Of a stretch of DNA of 64,000 nt, positions 62,227 through 64,000 are shown piece by piece (positions within the stretch are counted from its first letter, which is position 1; each line of letters starts with the position of its first letter). The DNA is taken from assembly GCA_947450345.1 (NCBI GenBank), contig CANFVD010000002.1, positions 1-64,000 of the forward strand. The letters are read 5' to 3'. The DNA is from Actinomycetota bacterium (GTDB lineage Bacteria > Actinomycetota > Actinomycetes > Actinomycetales > Microbacteriaceae). Position numbers and translations under genes: made by a program. The notes under the pieces are model-generated. The model did no database searches and was not told the DNA's origin. It was given only the letters and a program-made list of their open reading frames with translations.

Positions 62227-62401
62227 CGACCCCCGCTTTCCCCCTCGACCCGAGACTGATGACTCGGCCGACGAGGGATGTGTTACGTCGTGTGACCGCC
62301 CACGTTGAGTGAGCAGTGTTGCTTCCGTAGGTTCGTTCGTAGGTCTTCGGGCCACCTTGCCTGACAGATCACAATCGTTCACAACCCATAAGGAGAAACC
62401 C

Positions 62402-63712
62402 ATGAGCACGAACCCCGCCGACTGGAAGTTTGAGACCAAGCAGGTCCACTCCGGTGCAACACCCGACCCCGTCACCAACGCACGCGCGGTGCCGATCTAC
62501 CAGACCACTTCGTACGTGTTCAACAGCGCAGACCACGCCAAGAACTTGTTTGCCCTCGCCGAGTTCGGCAACATTTACACACGCATCATGAACCCCACCC
62601 AGGAAGTCGTTGAGCAGCGCGTTGCCGCTCTCGAGGGTGGAACCGCTGCGCTCATGGTTGCCTCGGGTCAGGCCGCTGAGACCTTCGCCGTACTTAACAT
62701 TGCTGGCGCCGGAGACCACATCGTGTCGTCCAGCTCCATCTACGGCGGCACGTACAACCTGTTTAAGTACACCCTTGCCAAGCTCGGCATTGAGGTCACG
62801 TTCGTCGAGAACCAGGACGACAAGGACGAGTGGGCACGCGCCGTTCGCCCGAACACCAAGCTCTTCTTTGCCGAGACCATCGGTAACCCCCGCGTCAACG
62901 TGCTCGACATCAAGCTCGTTGCAGATGTCGCACACAAGAACGGCCTGCCGCTCATCGTGGACAACACCATCGCCACGCCCTACCTGATTCGCCCCTTCGA
63001 GCACGGAGCCGACATCGTGATCCACTCGGCCACCAAGTTCCTCGGCGGACACGGCACGGTCATCGGAGGAATCATCGTCGACGGCGGCAAGTTCGAATGG
63101 TCGAAGAACGTTGAGAAGTTCCCCGGACTCACCGAGCCCGACCCCTCGTACCACGGTGCCAGCTACACGGGAGTTTTGGGCGACCCCATCGCCTACATCA
63201 TCAAGGCCCGCGTGCAGTTGTTGCGTGACCTTGGTGCATCCATTGCTCCGGCCAGCGCGTGGCAGATCATTCAGGGCATCGAGACGCTCAGCATTCGCAT
63301 CGAGCGCCACGTGGAGAATGCCAAGAAGGTTGCCGAGTGGCTTGAAAAGCGTAAGGAAGTTGTCTCGGTCAACTACGCGAGCCTCAAGTCGAGCCCCTGG
63401 AACGCGGCTGCCAAGAAATACGCCCCCAAGGGTGTTGGCGCCATCGTCTCGTTCGAGATCAAGGGCGGCGTCGAAGCCGGCAAGGTGTTCGTCGAGAGCC
63501 TGTCGCTCTTCAGCCACCTGGCCAACATCGGTGACGTGCGCTCGCTTGTCATTCACCCCGCATCCACCACGCACTCGCAGCTCACGCCCGAGCAGCAGCT
63601 CACCTCGGGGGTCACGCCCGGACTGGTGCGCCTCTCGGTGGGCATCGAGAACGTGGATGACCTGATTGCTGACCTCGAGACGGCTCTCGCAGCCGCCGCC
63701 AAGGTGAGCTAG
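62402..63712 (+). CDS. metY: O-acetylhomoserine sulfhydrylase / O-acetylhomoserine aminocarboxypropyltransferase
   Basis: TKQVHSGATPDPVTNARAVPIYQTTSYVFNSADHA, YTRIMNPTQEVVEQRVAALEGGTAALMVASGQAA, SATKFLGGHGTVIGGIIVDGG; AAGGAG upstream of ATG. Confidence 0.95.
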   Translation: MSTNPADWKFETKQVHSGATPDPVTNARAVPIYQTTSYVFNSADHAKNLFALAEFGNIYTRIMNPTQEVVEQRVAALEGGTAALMVASGQAAETFAVLNIAGAGDHIVSSSSIYGGTYNLFKYTLAKLGIEVTFVENQDDKDEWARAVRPNTKLFFAETIGNPRVNVLDIKLVADVAHKNGLPLIVDNTIATPYLIRPFEHGADIVIHSATKFLGGHGTVIGGIIVDGGKFEWSKNVEKFPGLTEPDPSYHGASYTGVLGDPIAYIIKARVQLLRDLGASIAPASAWQIIQGIETLSIRIERHVENAKKVAEWLEKRKEVVSVNYASLKSSPWNAAAKKYAPKGVGAIVSFEIKGGVEAGKVFVESLSLFSHLANIGDVRSLVIHPASTTHSQLTPEQQLTSGVTPGLVRLSVGIENVDDLIADLETALAAAAKVS

Positions 63713-63730
63713 ACCTCAGCACCTCCATCT

Positions 63731-63771
63731 ACGCGACCCCGCCCTCTCCTCGCGAGACGGCGGGGTCGCGT
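63731..63771 (+). terminator. Strong hairpin, likely metY terminator (weak T-tract)
   Basis: ACGCGACCCCGCC ... GGCGGGGTCGCGT, perfect 13-bp arms, 15-nt loop. Confidence 0.7.
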
Positions 63772-63797
63772 CGTTAACCTTCGCTAGGCTCGACGCT

Positions 63798-64000
63798 GTG
63801 ACGCTCGAAATCATGATGCCGTTTTACGGCAGCCCGGAACAGTTTCGCATTGCGGTGGAGAGCGTATTGGCACAGACCAGCCCCGACTGGCGTCTGACGG
63901 TTGTCGACGATGTCTATCCGGACCTCGAACCGGGAAAATGGGTGTCTTCCCTCGGCGACGAGCGCATCACCTATCTGCGAAACAAAGAAAACCTCGGCCC
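63798..64000 (+). CDS. Glycosyltransferase family 2, truncated by window edge
   Basis: GTG start; VTLEIMMPFYGSPEQFRIAVESVLAQTSPDWRLTVVDDVYPDLEPGKWVSSLGDERITYLRNKENLG. Confidence 0.85.
   Translation, partial: MTLEIMMPFYGSPEQFRIAVESVLAQTSPDWRLTVVDDVYPDLEPGKWVSSLGDERITYLRNKENLG

Noticed and set aside
62227-62401. SAM-I/SAM-IV riboswitch upstream of metY
   Set aside because: No recognisable conserved core or pseudoknot pattern by eye; kept only as an unexplained leader.
62369-63574. 401-aa - strand ORF, and similar antisense ORFs (38017-39363, 12616-13845, 42378-43394)
   Set aside because: Each lies opposite a highly conserved enzyme gene (metY, hom, aminotransferase, argS) and shows compositional-shadow protein sequence.

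Overview
This is a high-GC actinobacterial chromosome segment, most consistent with Microbacteriaceae (inferred from gene content and order). No transposase, integrase, phage or CRISPR signal was seen. (i) 1-12182 (-): a compact locus of FHA protein, PP2C phosphatase, Ser/Thr kinase, a 1861-aa membrane-anchored Ig/cadherin-like + FN3 protein, MoxR ATPase, DUF58 protein and a TgpA-like transglutaminase-fold protein truncated by the window edge. By eye, the transglutaminase-like protein has lost its catalytic Cys and His. (ii) 12298-16384: class III aminotransferase, TspO, ogt-tagI, yaaA. (iii) 16398-26771 (-): prmC, sua5/ywlC, wecA, atpI-like, atpBEFHAGDC. (iv) 26874-43472: cysK-cysE, then the argS/lysA/hom/thrC/thrB/rho/prfA block, interrupted at three places by glycosyltransferase or sugar genes. 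(v) 43545-64000: lipoprotein, tRNA-Arg(CCG), and a large surface-polysaccharide region (galE, several GT2s, Wzt/Wzm-type ABC exporter, rmlACBD, a GT2/DUF2304 pair flanked by two paralogous GT-C-like membrane proteins, ugd-uxs) mixed with crotonase, GNAT, ung, a K+ channel and metY. The best candidates for under-described biology are the phospho-signalling/giant surface protein locus with its apparent pseudo-transglutaminase, and the GT2-DUF2304-GT-C module. All family calls were made by reading translations; no database search was run.
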